Assembly (NCBI RefSeq): GCF_014203365.1
Contig: NZ_JACHIS010000001.1
Location: 4,712,001-4,776,000, forward strand
Origin: Actinoalloteichus hymeniacidonis
GTDB taxonomy: Bacteria; Actinomycetota; Actinomycetes; Mycobacteriales; Pseudonocardiaceae
Reading direction: 5' to 3'
Length of the DNA stretch: 64,000 nt
Part shown: piece after piece, positions 8,217-17,763 of the stretch
How the letters are laid out: each line of letters starts with the position of its first letter
Numbering within the stretch: position 1 is the stretch's first letter
The notes under the pieces: generated by a model
What the model was told of the DNA's origin: nothing
Databases searched by the model: none
The model's input: the letters and a program-made list of their open reading frames with translations, nothing else
Translations under genes and position numbers: made by a program

Positions 8217-10187
8217 GTGAGTGGACGACTGGTCGTCGACGAGGTGTTCCCGGTGATCGGTCTCGGTCGCTATCCCGCCAAAGCCGTGGTGGGCGAACAT
8301 GTTCCCGTGCACGCCACCCTCTGGCGGGAGGGCCACGATCGACAGGCCGCCAACGTGTCCTGGCGTGGGCCGCAGGATCGGGTCGCCCGACAGACCAGGA
8401 TGGTGCTCACCGATCCCGGTTTGGACCGCTGGTCCTCGGTGATCGTCCCCGACCAGGTCGGTCTGTGGACGTTCCGAGTGGACACCTGGTCCGACCCGTG
8501 GGCCACCTGGCGACACGCGGTGGAGACCAAACTCGCTGCCGAGCAGGGTGCCGACGAACTCGCCAACGACCTCGAATCCGGTGCTCGACTGTTGGAGCGG
8601 GTGGCCAGACGTCCGGGTGCGCGATCGGTCCGTGCGACGTTGACCTCGGCGGTGCTCGGCCTGCGCGATGTCACCCGGCCGCTCGCCGAGCGGGTCGCGG
8701 CGGCGCTGGCCGAACCGGTCGACACGGTGATGACCGATCAACCGGTCCGCGAGTTGGTCACCAAGGGCATCGCCCATCAACTGTGGGTCGATCGGGAGCG
8801 GGCGCTCGTCGGATCCTGGTACGAGTTCTTCCCCAGATCCACCGGCGGCGTCGATGCGGAAGGCAGACCGGTACCCGGCACCTTCGCCACCGCCCGAGCG
8901 GAACTCGATCGCGTGGCGGCGATGGGTTTCGATGTGGTCTATCTGCCGCCGATCCACCCGATCGGCAGCCGACACCGCAAGGGGCCGAACAACACGCTGG
9001 ATGCGGGCCCCCTTGACGTCGGTTCCCCGTGGGCCATCGGCTCGGCCGATGGCGGGCACGATGCCATCCACCCCGAGCTGGGCACGCTGGCCGACTTCGA
9101 TTCCTTCGTCGCCCATGCCGCCGAGCTCGGTTTGGAGGTCGCGCTCGATCTGGCCCTGCAATGCGCGCCGGACCATCCCTGGGTCGCGCAGCGCCCCGAG
9201 TGGTTCACCACCCGCCCGGACGGGACCATCGCCTACGCCGAGAACCCGCCCAAGAAGTACCAGGACATCTACCCGCTCAACTTCGACAACGATCCGGCAG
9301 GCCTGTACCGGGAGATCCGCCGGGTGGTCGCCCATTGGATCGACCACGGCGTCCGGATCTTCCGGGTGGACAACCCGCACACCAAGCCGCCGGACTTCTG
9401 GGAGCGGCTGATTCGCGACCTCAAGAACGAGCACCCGGATGTGCTCTTCCTGTCCGAGGCCTTCACCAGGCCGGCCCGCATGTATGGACTGTCCCGGCTC
9501 GGATTCAGCCAGCATTACACCTATTTCACCTGGCGGGTCACCAAGCACGAGCTCACCGAGTTCGGCGTCTCGCTTGCCGCCCATGCCCACGAGGCGCGGC
9601 CGAACCTCTTCACCAACACGCCGGACATCCTCCCGACCTCCCTGCACCACGCGGGCCCGGCGGCGTTCGCCATCCGTGCCGCACTGGCCGCCACCCTCTC
9701 CCCCACCTGGGGCGTGTACTCCGGCTTCGAGCTATTCGAGAACGAGCCGGTCCGACCGGGCAGCGAGGAGTACCTCGACTCGGAGAAGTACCAACTACGG
9801 CCTCGGGATTGGGAGCGGGCACAGCACACCGGGCGGTCGCTGTCCGACTGGTTGCGCACCCTCAACGAGATCCGTCGACGCAGGACCGCGCTGCACAGCC
9901 TGCGCACCCTGCATTTCCACCACGTCGACAACGAGTCGCTGATCGCCTACTCCAAGATCGACCCGGCCACCGGTGCGGCGGTACTCGTGGTGGTGACGCT
10001 CGACCCGAACGCGCCCCAGGAGGGCACCGTGTGGATCGATCTGCCCGCGTTGGGCCTGCAGTGGCACGACCGGTTCACCGCCAGGGACGAGGTCACCGGC
10101 GACAATTGGGAATGGGGTCAGGCCAATTACGTGCGGCTGGACCCACAGCGCGCCGTTGCGCACATCGTGGCGGTGCAGCCGCATTGA
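8217..10187 (+). CDS. glgE: Alpha-1,4-glucan:maltose-1-phosphate maltosyltransferase
   Basis: A GH13_3 enzyme of 656 residues that transfers maltose from maltose 1-phosphate to the non-reducing end of alpha-1,4-glucan. An N-terminal beta domain ([16 protein letters not shown]...) and a helical insertion precede the barrel. [10 protein letters not shown], the nucleophile Asp in [10 protein letters not shown], the acid/base Glu in [10 protein letters not shown] and the third acid in NTPDILPTS follow, then the C-terminal beta domain. I choose GTG 8217, which follows GGAAGGGA and gives [15 protein letters not shown] 8181 is an upstream alternative. glgB lies downstream, so the pair can build branched glucan. 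treS and the maltokinase gene are not in the window. Confidence 0.95.
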   Translation: MSGRLVVDEVFPVIGLGRYPAKAVVGEHVPVHATLWREGHDRQAANVSWRGPQDRVARQTRMVLTDPGLDRWSSVIVPDQVGLWTFRVDTWSDPWATWRHAVETKLAAEQGADELANDLESGARLLERVARRPGARSVRATLTSAVLGLRDVTRPLAERVAAALAEPVDTVMTDQPVRELVTKGIAHQLWVDRERALVGSWYEFFPRSTGGVDAEGRPVPGTFATARAELDRVAAMGFDVVYLPPIHPIGSRHRKGPNNTLDAGPLDVGSPWAIGSADGGHDAIHPELGTLADFDSFVAHAAELGLEVALDLALQCAPDHPWVAQRPEWFTTRPDGTIAYAENPPKKYQDIYPLNFDNDPAGLYREIRRVVAHWIDHGVRIFRVDNPHTKPPDFWERLIRDLKNEHPDVLFLSEAFTRPARMYGLSRLGFSQHYTYFTWRVTKHELTEFGVSLAAHAHEARPNLFTNTPDILPTSLHHAGPAAFAIRAALAATLSPTWGVYSGFELFENEPVRPGSEEYLDSEKYQLRPRDWERAQHTGRSLSDWLRTLNEIRRRRTALHSLRTLHFHHVDNESLIAYSKIDPATGAAVLVVVTLDPNAPQEGTVWIDLPALGLQWHDRFTARDEVTGDNWEWGQANYVRLDPQRAVAHIVAVQPH

Positions 10188-10287
10188 TCGGTGCCTCGGA
10201 CGCGCCGGATCTCCCTCGATACCGGGAGATTCGTCCCGGCGGTACCGGCCGGTCCGCCGACGACCCGTCCGAAACCGCAGGTCGACG

Positions 10288-10315
10288 CCGCCGAGACATG
10301 AATGACCCTCGGCGG
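10288..10315. terminator. Weak hairpin between glgE and glgB
   Basis: CCGCCGAG (10288-10295) pairs with CTCGGCGG (10308-10315) across a 12-base loop, with no U-run. It may attenuate read-through from glgE, in which case glgB would need its own promoter. Confidence 0.3.
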
Positions 10316-10452
10316 TGGCAGACGGCAGACGACAACGGGCGAAAGCCCGGTCAAGCCCTAAGATCGTTGACACGCCACGAACTCCCGGTGCGCGCTCGTT
10401 CGTCGCGTTGTTCGACTCGACGGCCGTACCCCAGTGACCGAGGTGACGTCTG

Positions 10453-12642
10453 ATGCCGACCACGCAGTCCTGTCCACCGGATCCGGCTGACACGGCCAGG
10501 CTGTTGGCGGGGACCCACCATGATCCGCATTCCGTGCTCGGCGCCCATCCCCATCCCGACGGGACGCTCGTCCGCACCCTTCGACCGCACGCCGACGCGG
10601 TCCGCGTCCGGATCGCCGATGCGCAGTACCCGTTGACCTGCGTACACGACGGCGGGCTGTTCTCCGGGGTGGTTCCGCACCAGCCGGGCGACTATCGCCT
10701 GGAGGTCGACTACGGCGAGCACACCGACGTGGTCGACGATCCGTATCGCTGGATGCCCACGATCGGCGAGTTGGATCTGCACCTCATCGCCGAGGGCAGG
10801 CATGAACGGCTGTGGGACGTCCTGGGCGCGCATCAGCAGAGCTACGAGACCTCGTTGGGTGTCGTGGAGGGCACCGCGTTCACCGTGTGGGCGCCACGTG
10901 CCACGGGGGTCCGGGTCTGCGGCGACTTCGACGGCTGGAGCGGCGTGCGCACCCCGATGCGCTCGCTGGGTTCGACCGGGGTGTGGGAGGTGTTCGTCCC
11001 GGGAGTGAGACCGGGCACCAAGTACAAGTTCCGGCTGCTCGACGCTGCGGGCCGCTGGCACGAGAAGGCCGATCCCTTCGCCTTCGCCACCGAGGTTCCG
11101 CCCGCGACGGCGTCCATCGTCACGGTGTCGGACCATCTCTGGGCAGACGATGCCTGGGTGGCCCGGCGCGATTCCGGCGACCTCTCGCGCAGCCCGATCA
11201 GCGTCTACGAGGTCCATCTCGGCTCGTGGCGCCCCGGGCTGAACTACCGCGAACTCGCCGAGCAGCTCGGCGATCACGTCGCCGAGCTCGGCTTCACCCA
11301 CATCGAGTTGCTCCCGATCGCCGAGCATCCCTTCGGCGGCTCCTGGGGCTACCAGGTCACCTCCTATTACGCGCCGACCTCGCGATTCGGCACTCCCGAT
11401 GATCTCCGGTGGTTCATCGACCACCTGCACCAGCGCGATATCGGGGTCCTCATCGACTGGGTTCCGGCGCATTTCCCCCGTGATGAATGGGCGCTGGCGC
11501 GGTTCGACGGCACCCCCACCTACGAGCATCCCGACCCGCGACGCGGGGAGCACCCCGACTGGGGCACCTACGTCTTCGACTTCGGCCGCCCCGAGGTACG
11601 CAACTTCCTCATCGCCAACGCGCTCTACTGGGCCGAGGAGTTCCATGTCGACGGGCTTCGGGTCGACGCGGTCGCCTCGATGCTCTATCTGGACTACTCC
11701 CGGAAGGACGGGGAGTGGACGACCAACGAGCACGGCGGTCGCGAGAACCTGGATGCGGTCCGCTTCCTGCAGGAACTCAACGCCACGGTGTACAAACACC
11801 ACCCCGGGATCATGATGGCGGCCGAGGAGTCGACCGCGTGGCCGGGGGTGACCCGCCGTACCGATCTGGACGGCCTCGGCTTCGGCTTCAAATGGAACAT
11901 GGGGTGGATGCACGATTCGCTGCGCTATCTGGCGCTCGATCCGGTGCACCGGGCCTACCACCACGATGAGCTGACCTTCTCGCTGGTGTACGCGTGGAGC
12001 GAGAACTATCTGCTGCCGCTCAGCCACGACGAGGTGGTCCACGGCAAGGGCTCGCTGTGGTCGCGGATGCCCGGCGACGACTGGAACAAGGCGGCGAACC
12101 TGCGCGGCCTGTTCGCCTATATGTGGGCGCATCCCGGTAAACAGCTGCTGTTCATGGGCGGCGAGTTCGGCCAGCTCTCCGAATGGTCGGAGTCGGATTC
12201 GCTGGAGTGGCACCTGCTGGACCGACCGCTGCATGCGGGTCTGCGGCGACTGATCACCGACCTCAACACCGTCTACCGGGCCCGGCCCGCGATGTACACC
12301 AGGGATATCTCCTCCGATGGGTTCTCCTGGCTGGAGGCCAACGACGCCGAGCACAACGTCATCGCCTTCCTACGGCATGGCGAGGACGAACACGGCAGGC
12401 CCACGGTGCTCGCCTGTGTCGCCAACTTCTCCGGAATCCCGCGTCACGACTACCGGCTGGGGCTGCCCAGCGCGGGCCGCTGGCGGGAGGTCATCAACAC
12501 CGATGCCGAGGTCTACGGCGGTTCCGGTGTCGGCAATGCGGGCTTCGTGGTGGCGGAGCAGACACCGTCACACGGCAGAGAAGCCTCGGCGGTGCTGCAG
12601 CTACCGCCTGCCGGAGTGCTGTGGCTCGTTCCCGAGGAATGA
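10453..12642 (+). CDS. glgB: 1,4-alpha-glucan branching enzyme
   Basis: A 729-residue GH13_9 branching enzyme. It has an N-terminal CBM48-like start ([16 protein letters not shown]), a second beta domain ([20 protein letters not shown]), then the barrel. The nucleophile Asp lies in [19 protein letters not shown], the acid/base Glu in [13 protein letters not shown], and the transition-state Asp in [14 protein letters not shown]. Length and motifs match full-length GlgB. It cuts alpha-1,4 chains and re-attaches them by alpha-1,6 bonds, acting on GlgE product. The ATG at 10453 follows GAGGTGA. Its stop overlaps the start of the next gene (ATGA), so the two are translationally coupled. Confidence 0.96.
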   Translation: MPTTQSCPPDPADTARLLAGTHHDPHSVLGAHPHPDGTLVRTLRPHADAVRVRIADAQYPLTCVHDGGLFSGVVPHQPGDYRLEVDYGEHTDVVDDPYRWMPTIGELDLHLIAEGRHERLWDVLGAHQQSYETSLGVVEGTAFTVWAPRATGVRVCGDFDGWSGVRTPMRSLGSTGVWEVFVPGVRPGTKYKFRLLDAAGRWHEKADPFAFATEVPPATASIVTVSDHLWADDAWVARRDSGDLSRSPISVYEVHLGSWRPGLNYRELAEQLGDHVAELGFTHIELLPIAEHPFGGSWGYQVTSYYAPTSRFGTPDDLRWFIDHLHQRDIGVLIDWVPAHFPRDEWALARFDGTPTYEHPDPRRGEHPDWGTYVFDFGRPEVRNFLIANALYWAEEFHVDGLRVDAVASMLYLDYSRKDGEWTTNEHGGRENLDAVRFLQELNATVYKHHPGIMMAAEESTAWPGVTRRTDLDGLGFGFKWNMGWMHDSLRYLALDPVHRAYHHDELTFSLVYAWSENYLLPLSHDEVVHGKGSLWSRMPGDDWNKAANLRGLFAYMWAHPGKQLLFMGGEFGQLSEWSESDSLEWHLLDRPLHAGLRRLITDLNTVYRARPAMYTRDISSDGFSWLEANDAEHNVIAFLRHGEDEHGRPTVLACVANFSGIPRHDYRLGLPSAGRWREVINTDAEVYGGSGVGNAGFVVAEQTPSHGREASAVLQLPPAGVLWLVPEE

Positions 12643-14030
12643 CCGCGACACCCACTAACCGAACGGGCCGGATCCGACCGCAGGCGGTTCTCGCCCTCGT
12701 CGTCGCGACGATCCTGCCGGTGTTGGCCGCGGATCGCCCGTCGACCGCCCGATCTTCGTCGGACGATGCCACTGCGGCCGAGCGAACCGCAGTCGACGAC
12801 GCACCCGGCGCGGGCTCGTTCGACGTGGACGCCGTGGCCGAGGACGCGATCGGCGACATCGAGTCGTACTGGTCGACGACCTTCCCCGCGAACTTCGATC
12901 GACCGTGGCCGCCCATCGAGGGCGGTCTCCATCCGACCGATGCCACCGACGTCGCCGAGCACCGGCCGCCGTGTCTGGTCCGCAGCACCGAGATCGTGGC
13001 CAACTCCTATTACTGCGAGGCGGCCGATGCGCTGGTGTGGGACCGAGCCATGTTGCTCGACGCGGCCGCTGAGCATGGCACGGCAGGCGTCGCGGCGATC
13101 CTGGCCCACGAATCAGGGCATCGGGTGCACATGCTGCTCGGGGTCGACGAGCAGGCTGCTCGCGCCGATCCGGACCGTTATCCGCTCGCGTTGACCGAGT
13201 CGATGGCCGATTGCCATGCCGGTGCCTATTTCCGCTGGTCCGTCGACGGTGGCGGCGAGCTTCGATTCGACGGCTCCGAGGTCGACCGGGCGGTGCTGGC
13301 CCTTGCGCGAGCCCATGATCCCGTCGGCGCCGAGAAGCGGACCCACGGTGGTGCCTTGGATCGCGTACTCGCCTTCCAACGGGGCTATGCCGAGGGCGTG
13401 CACCGATGCGCGGCGTCCACGGTGGACGAACTGGGTCCGGCGACCGATCCGCAGGCGGCTCCGGTCCCTCATCGACAGCTGCCGGATCTGGTCTCCGACG
13501 ATCTGGCCGGATACTTCGTGGAACTGGCGCCGCCCGGCTCCGGGCAGGACGGCCCGGCAACGCGGTTGCCGACGGGGGAACCCGGCTGCGCCGATGCGCA
13601 GGGCGCCGTCGCGTTGTGCCCCGAGGAGCCGGTCGTGGCGATCGACTCCTACGAGGCGGTGGCCGGGGTGCACGAGGGGATCGGCGACCACGCCACCGCG
13701 ACCCTCGTCGCAGGCCGGCATGCACTGGCCGCGATCGGTCGACTCGGCCTGCCGGTGGACGATGCGAACACCGGCAGCCGCACGGTTTGCCTGGTCGGTG
13801 CGTGGTCGGCCGATGCCGTTGCCGGCCAAGGTCCGCCGATGCCGGATACCACCGGGGAATCCGATGGCTGGTGGGGACCCGGCGATCTCGACGAGGCGGT
13901 GTTGCTGCTGCTCACCGACGACCGGCCGGCCCGCGATGTCCACGGCATCAGCCATCGCGGCGGCCGGGAACGGGTGATCGATTTCGCACTCGGTCGACAC
14001 GGCGGTCCCGATGCCTGCCTGTCCCCCTGA
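12639..14030 (+). CDS. Exported putative neutral zinc metallopeptidase
   Basis: A 463-residue protein with an N-terminal signal-like helix (about residues 15-31, [17 protein letters not shown]). The zinc site is AHESGH (HExxH); the third ligand is probably the Glu of [15 protein letters not shown]. The block ADCxAGAYF is typical of the actinobacterial neutral zinc metallopeptidase family. Several cysteines outside the membrane suggest disulfides. The start ATG overlaps the glgB stop, so it is co-translated with a cytosolic glycogen enzyme, which is odd for an exported protein. It is a diverged paralogue of the next gene. Confidence 0.75.
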   Translation: MTATPTNRTGRIRPQAVLALVVATILPVLAADRPSTARSSSDDATAAERTAVDDAPGAGSFDVDAVAEDAIGDIESYWSTTFPANFDRPWPPIEGGLHPTDATDVAEHRPPCLVRSTEIVANSYYCEAADALVWDRAMLLDAAAEHGTAGVAAILAHESGHRVHMLLGVDEQAARADPDRYPLALTESMADCHAGAYFRWSVDGGGELRFDGSEVDRAVLALARAHDPVGAEKRTHGGALDRVLAFQRGYAEGVHRCAASTVDELGPATDPQAAPVPHRQLPDLVSDDLAGYFVELAPPGSGQDGPATRLPTGEPGCADAQGAVALCPEEPVVAIDSYEAVAGVHEGIGDHATATLVAGRHALAAIGRLGLPVDDANTGSRTVCLVGAWSADAVAGQGPPMPDTTGESDGWWGPGDLDEAVLLLLTDDRPARDVHGISHRGGRERVIDFALGRHGGPDACLSP

Positions 14031-14239
14031 TCGGCGCGACGCGCCAGCTCGCTCGCACCCGGCCCCGGTGTGTCGGTGCCGAGGGGATCGAATCCCGTGT
14101 GGCGACGAGAGAACCGGGATTCACTGACATCAGATCCGGCCGCCCAGTAGGGTGCTCGGCGGGGCGAGGTCCAATCGGCCATATCGGACCGGTACGACCG
14201 CCCCGACTCCATGTCGGTTGACGATCGGTCAGGACACAG

Positions 14240-15703
14240 GTGGCAGTGGGCTTCCCTCGGCGAAACACATCGGCTCTGACCACCGGCATCGCCTTGGTCG
14301 CGGTGGCAGGCCTGCTGATCGGCTGCGGTCCGCAGCGCGTAGCGGGCACCGCCGTCCCCTACGGCGGTCTGGATCCGGCGACCGTCAGCGGACTGCCGGT
14401 GACCAACGGACCGAGTGGGCCGAAGGCGGGCGCGCCCCCGATCGATCTCGTCTACGAGAACGGCGACGACGGCGAGATGGATCGGCTCGCGTTGGCCGCC
14501 GTGGCCGACCTCTACGAGTACTGGGATCGGGAATACCCGGACACCTTCGGCGGAATGCCCTTCGAACCGGTGCGGACCTTGGCCTCCTATCACGCGGAGA
14601 CCTCGGGAATCATCATCTGCGACCTGGACACGACCGGGGTGCCGAACGCGTTCTACTGCCCGCCGGAGGACACCATCGCGTGGGACCGAGGCGTGCTGCT
14701 GCCAGGCCTGGAGCAGCAGTTCGGATCGATGGCGGTGGTCACGGTGCTGGCGCACGAGATGGGCCATGCGGTGCAGTACAAGTCGGGCAACATGACCGCC
14801 GACATGCCGACGATCCTGGCCGAGCAGCAGGCGGACTGCTACGCGGGCGCCTACTTCCGGTACATCGCCAACGGCGACTCGCCGTACTTCGAGGTGTCGA
14901 CCGGCGAGGGACTGAACAACATCCTCGCCGCGCTGTTCTCCATCCGCGACCAAGCGGGAACGGACTTCCGAGGAGCCCAGGCCCACGGAAACGCCTTCGA
15001 CCGGACCACCGCGTTCATCTCCGGCTTCGACGAGGGCGCAGCTCGGTGCGCCGAGATGGACGTGCCCGAGATGGAGGAGCGGATCACCCAGCTCGAATTC
15101 GCCCCGAACGACCAGAGCGGACAGCTGGAGATCAACGAACAACACATCGCGCTGGTCGAGCAGAGCCTCGCAGAGGCGTTCGCCCAGGAACTCGACGCGG
15201 CACCCGAACTGGATCTCACCGGAGCGAGCTGCAGCGAGACCGAACCCGCCTCCTACTGCGTCGATGGCAACGACATCGGGCTGGATCTACCAGAGTTGGC
15301 CGCCATCGGTACCCCGCCGACTCAAACCAGCATCAACGCGGACGGCATCGGCGACTTCGCCGCCTTCGCCGAGATCGCCTCCCGGTACACCATGGCCGTC
15401 CAGGAGCAGGCGGGCCTGTCGTTGGAGGGTCCGACCGCCGGATTGCGCACCGCCTGCCTGACCGGTGTCTGGGCGGGCATGCTGATGCCGAACCGGTCCA
15501 CCGACACCTCGTCCTTCGGCGGCCTGCGGATCTCCCCCGGCGACCTCGACGAAGCCGTCGCCGAGCTGCTCCTTCCGGACAGCCTGATCGCCGCCGACAT
15601 CAACGGTGCCAGCGTGCCCTCCGGCTTCGCGCGGGTCGAGGCGTTCAAGACCGGTTTCGAGGAGAACACCGCGACCTGCACGACCCAGTTCGACGGCGAA
15701 TAA
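14240..15703 (+). CDS. Lipoprotein, putative neutral zinc metallopeptidase
   Basis: A 487-residue predicted lipoprotein: the signal peptide ends in GLLIGC, with Cys29 as the lipidated residue. The metallopeptidase core has AHEMGH (HExxH) and the downstream Glu in AEQQADCYAGAYFRY, both expected zinc ligands. The rest is acidic with paired cysteines (ASCSETEPASYC). It starts at GTG 14240, with AGGA five bases upstream. It shares ADCxAGAYFR, PGDLDEAV near the C-terminus and overall layout with the preceding gene, so the two look like an old tandem duplication. Substrate unknown; it should act on the outer face of the membrane. Confidence 0.82.
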   Translation: MAVGFPRRNTSALTTGIALVAVAGLLIGCGPQRVAGTAVPYGGLDPATVSGLPVTNGPSGPKAGAPPIDLVYENGDDGEMDRLALAAVADLYEYWDREYPDTFGGMPFEPVRTLASYHAETSGIIICDLDTTGVPNAFYCPPEDTIAWDRGVLLPGLEQQFGSMAVVTVLAHEMGHAVQYKSGNMTADMPTILAEQQADCYAGAYFRYIANGDSPYFEVSTGEGLNNILAALFSIRDQAGTDFRGAQAHGNAFDRTTAFISGFDEGAARCAEMDVPEMEERITQLEFAPNDQSGQLEINEQHIALVEQSLAEAFAQELDAAPELDLTGASCSETEPASYCVDGNDIGLDLPELAAIGTPPTQTSINADGIGDFAAFAEIASRYTMAVQEQAGLSLEGPTAGLRTACLTGVWAGMLMPNRSTDTSSFGGLRISPGDLDEAVAELLLPDSLIAADINGASVPSGFARVEAFKTGFEENTATCTTQFDGE

Positions 15704-15717
15704 CCGGTTCCTCGGTG

Positions 15718-15747
15718 TGCGGCCCTCGGCAGCTCTGGAGGGCCGCA
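15718..15747. terminator. Hairpin between convergent genes
   Basis: A 10-bp perfect stem (15718-15727 with 15738-15747) with a 10-base loop lies between the stops of the zinc peptidase gene and the SpoU methyltransferase gene. Likely a bidirectional terminator. Confidence 0.65.
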
Positions 15748-15756
15748 GAGGGCCGC

Positions 15757-16593
15757 TCAGCCCGCGCGCCGCTGCCGGGCGGCCTCGTACAGGGCGATAG
15801 AGGCCGATGACGCGGCGTTGAGCGAACTCGCGGAGCCGACCATGGGAATCCGCGTCAGCTCGTCGCAACGGGCCGCCCAGGCAGCGCTCATGCCGCTGGT
15901 CTCGTTGCCGATCACGATCATCGTCGGGCCCCGCAGGTCGACCTCGGCAAGCTCCGAGGTGCCGTCCTCGCTCGTCCCGACCACCCGCAGCTCGACGCCT
16001 GCCTCGCGTACCCCGTTCACCCACGCCGCCGCCTGTTCTGCGGCGGGAACCCGCACGGCAGGCACGGCGAAGAAGGAGCCGGTGGTCGATCGGATCGTCT
16101 TGGGATCGTAGAGATCGGCGGCGTGTCCGGTGATCAACACACCGTCAGCGCCGAGGGCATCGGCCGACCGCAGGACGGTACCGAGGTTGCCAGGGCTTGT
16201 CGGGCGGTCGAAGGCGATCACGAGCATCTCCGGCCGGATCGGGATCCGGCTCAGATCGTCGTCGGGTATCGCGGCCACCGCGATCAACTCGGGGGCGGAG
16301 GCGTCGTCCTTCTCGCCGAGCTCGGCCATCAGCTCGGGGGCGAGCTCGTGCACCCGGTCCACCTCGGCGGTGGCCAGGATGCCCGCCGCCCAGTTCGACA
16401 ACCGGCCCGAGACGCGCAGCAGTGTGGTCAGCGGCCAGTCCTGCTGCACCGCCAGGCTGATCGGCCGGACGCCCTGGATCAGGAACTCGCCGAGTCGCTG
16501 CCGCTTGTTCCGGTTCGTCAGCAACGCCTGCCACTGTTGGAAAGCGGCGTTACGCGTGGTGATGCGGAGTGTCTTGGTGGGCCTGGCCGTCAC
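15757..16593 (-). CDS. SpoU/TrmH-family RNA 2'-O-methyltransferase
   Basis: A 278-residue SPOUT-class methyltransferase. Residues ~1-120 are a substrate-binding domain; the C-terminal knotted domain carries all three family motifs: NLGTVLRSADALGADGVLI (motif 1), IVIGNETSGMS (motif 2) and IPMVGSASSLNAASSASIALYEA (motif 3, SAM-binding knot). It should methylate a ribose 2'-OH in rRNA or tRNA using S-adenosylmethionine; the target nucleoside is not deducible. It converges with the lipoprotein gene and sits just downstream of the thioredoxin-like gene in the same direction. Confidence 0.88.
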   Translation of the reverse strand: MTARPTKTLRITTRNAAFQQWQALLTNRNKRQRLGEFLIQGVRPISLAVQQDWPLTTLLRVSGRLSNWAAGILATAEVDRVHELAPELMAELGEKDDASAPELIAVAAIPDDDLSRIPIRPEMLVIAFDRPTSPGNLGTVLRSADALGADGVLITGHAADLYDPKTIRSTTGSFFAVPAVRVPAAEQAAAWVNGVREAGVELRVVGTSEDGTSELAEVDLRGPTMIVIGNETSGMSAAWAARCDELTRIPMVGSASSLNAASSASIALYEAARQRRAG

Positions 16594-16675
16594 GGGCCGA
16601 CCCTAACAGCGCTGATCGTCGGGGCCGCCCCGGTGGCCGACCGACCGGGGCGCTCCTCGACGCGATGTCTCGGTC

Positions 16676-17680
16676 TCAGTACAGGGCGTTGGCCAGTGCT
16701 CGACGTGCGGCGAGCACCCGCTCGTCCCCGACCGGGAACAGTTCGAACAGTTCCACCAGGTGGCTCCGCACGCGGTCGCGGTCCGGGCCCGCCGACCGGC
16801 GCACGGTCTCGATGAGCCGCTTGAAGGCCGCCTCGACGTCCTGGGCCACCACCTGGGCGTCGGCTGCCGCCAGCTGGGCGTCGACATCGTCCGGAGCCGC
16901 GTCCGCCTTGGCGATCGAGGTCGGGTCGACGGACTCCGCTCTGGCCAGGAACCGGACCTGGACGAGTGCGGCCTTGGCGTCCTCGTTGGCGGGCTCGGCC
17001 GCCAGGATGCGTTGGTAGGCGGCCTCGGCCTCGGCGTAGTCGCCGCGTTCGAGTGCCTCTTCGGCCTCGACGATCCTCGGGTCCTCCGGCGGCGCCTCGA
17101 CGGGTGCACCGCCCGGTGCGGCGGCCTCGGCCGCGGCGATGCCGGGAAGCTTGTCACGCAATGCCGTGGTGAGCTGGCTGATCCATTGCGCCAGTTGTGC
17201 CTCCGGCTGCACACCGGAGAAGGCGTCGACCGGCTGGCCCGCCGCGATGGCGACCACCGTCGGGACCGACTGGACACCGAATACCTGGCCGATCCTCGGA
17301 TTGGCATCCACGTCGACCCTGGCCAGGATGAAGGTGCCCTGGCCCGCCGCCGCCAGCCGCTCCAGGGCGGGCGAGAGCTGCTTGCTCGGCTCGCTCCACT
17401 CGGCCCACAGGTTCACGATGACCGGAACCTGCATTGATCGGTCGACCACCGCAGCCTGGAAGTCGGCTTCGGTGACATCGACGATGAACGGGGAGTCGCT
17501 GCCGCCACCCTCGGCGTTGTTCGCCTGACCGGGTGCCGCCGCTGGTGCGCCGCCCGGCGATCGGGCACCGGACCGAGTTGCTTCGGCCCTGGCCTTGAGC
17601 GCGGAGAGATCAACCGCGCCGGACAGAGCGGCGGACAGGGCTGCGGTCTGTCGTGGATCTGGCCTCGTCACACTCACCAT
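16676..17680 (-). CDS. Thioredoxin-fold/TPR protein with degenerate active site (YbbN/CnoX-like)
   Basis: A protein of about 334 residues: a low-complexity N-terminus, a thioredoxin domain (residues ~62-175) and a helical TPR-like C-terminal domain ([29 protein letters not shown] and following). Where thioredoxins have WCxxC, this has WSEPSK (Ser96, Ser99), so both redox cysteines are absent. The cis-Pro loop VQSVPTVV is kept. It is therefore more likely a holdase or adaptor co-chaperone of the YbbN type than an oxidoreductase. ATG 17680 and GTG 17677 are both possible starts. The position relative to glgB and the thiolase matches M. tuberculosis Rv1324. Confidence 0.82.
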   Translation of the reverse strand: MVSVTRPDPRQTAALSAALSGAVDLSALKARAEATRSGARSPGGAPAAAPGQANNAEGGGSDSPFIVDVTEADFQAAVVDRSMQVPVIVNLWAEWSEPSKQLSPALERLAAAGQGTFILARVDVDANPRIGQVFGVQSVPTVVAIAAGQPVDAFSGVQPEAQLAQWISQLTTALRDKLPGIAAAEAAAPGGAPVEAPPEDPRIVEAEEALERGDYAEAEAAYQRILAAEPANEDAKAALVQVRFLARAESVDPTSIAKADAAPDDVDAQLAAADAQVVAQDVEAAFKRLIETVRRSAGPDRDRVRSHLVELFELFPVGDERVLAARRALANALY

Positions 17681-17763
17681 CCTGGCATGACCGGAGCCGG
17701 CCTCGCCGAGGCGGTGGGCGAGATCGCAAGCCCGCCCGCCGTCTGCGGCATGGGATCGGTCGG

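Noticed and set aside
8154-9650. 498-codon open frame opposite glgE
   Set aside because: Composition is Arg/Gly/Asp-rich antisense translation. glgE on the other strand carries all catalytic motifs, and no start signal is seen.
14074-14096. GATCGAATCCC stretch resembling a tRNA T-arm
   Set aside because: No acceptor, D-arm or anticodon stem can be built around it, and no other tRNA-like sequence was seen in the window.
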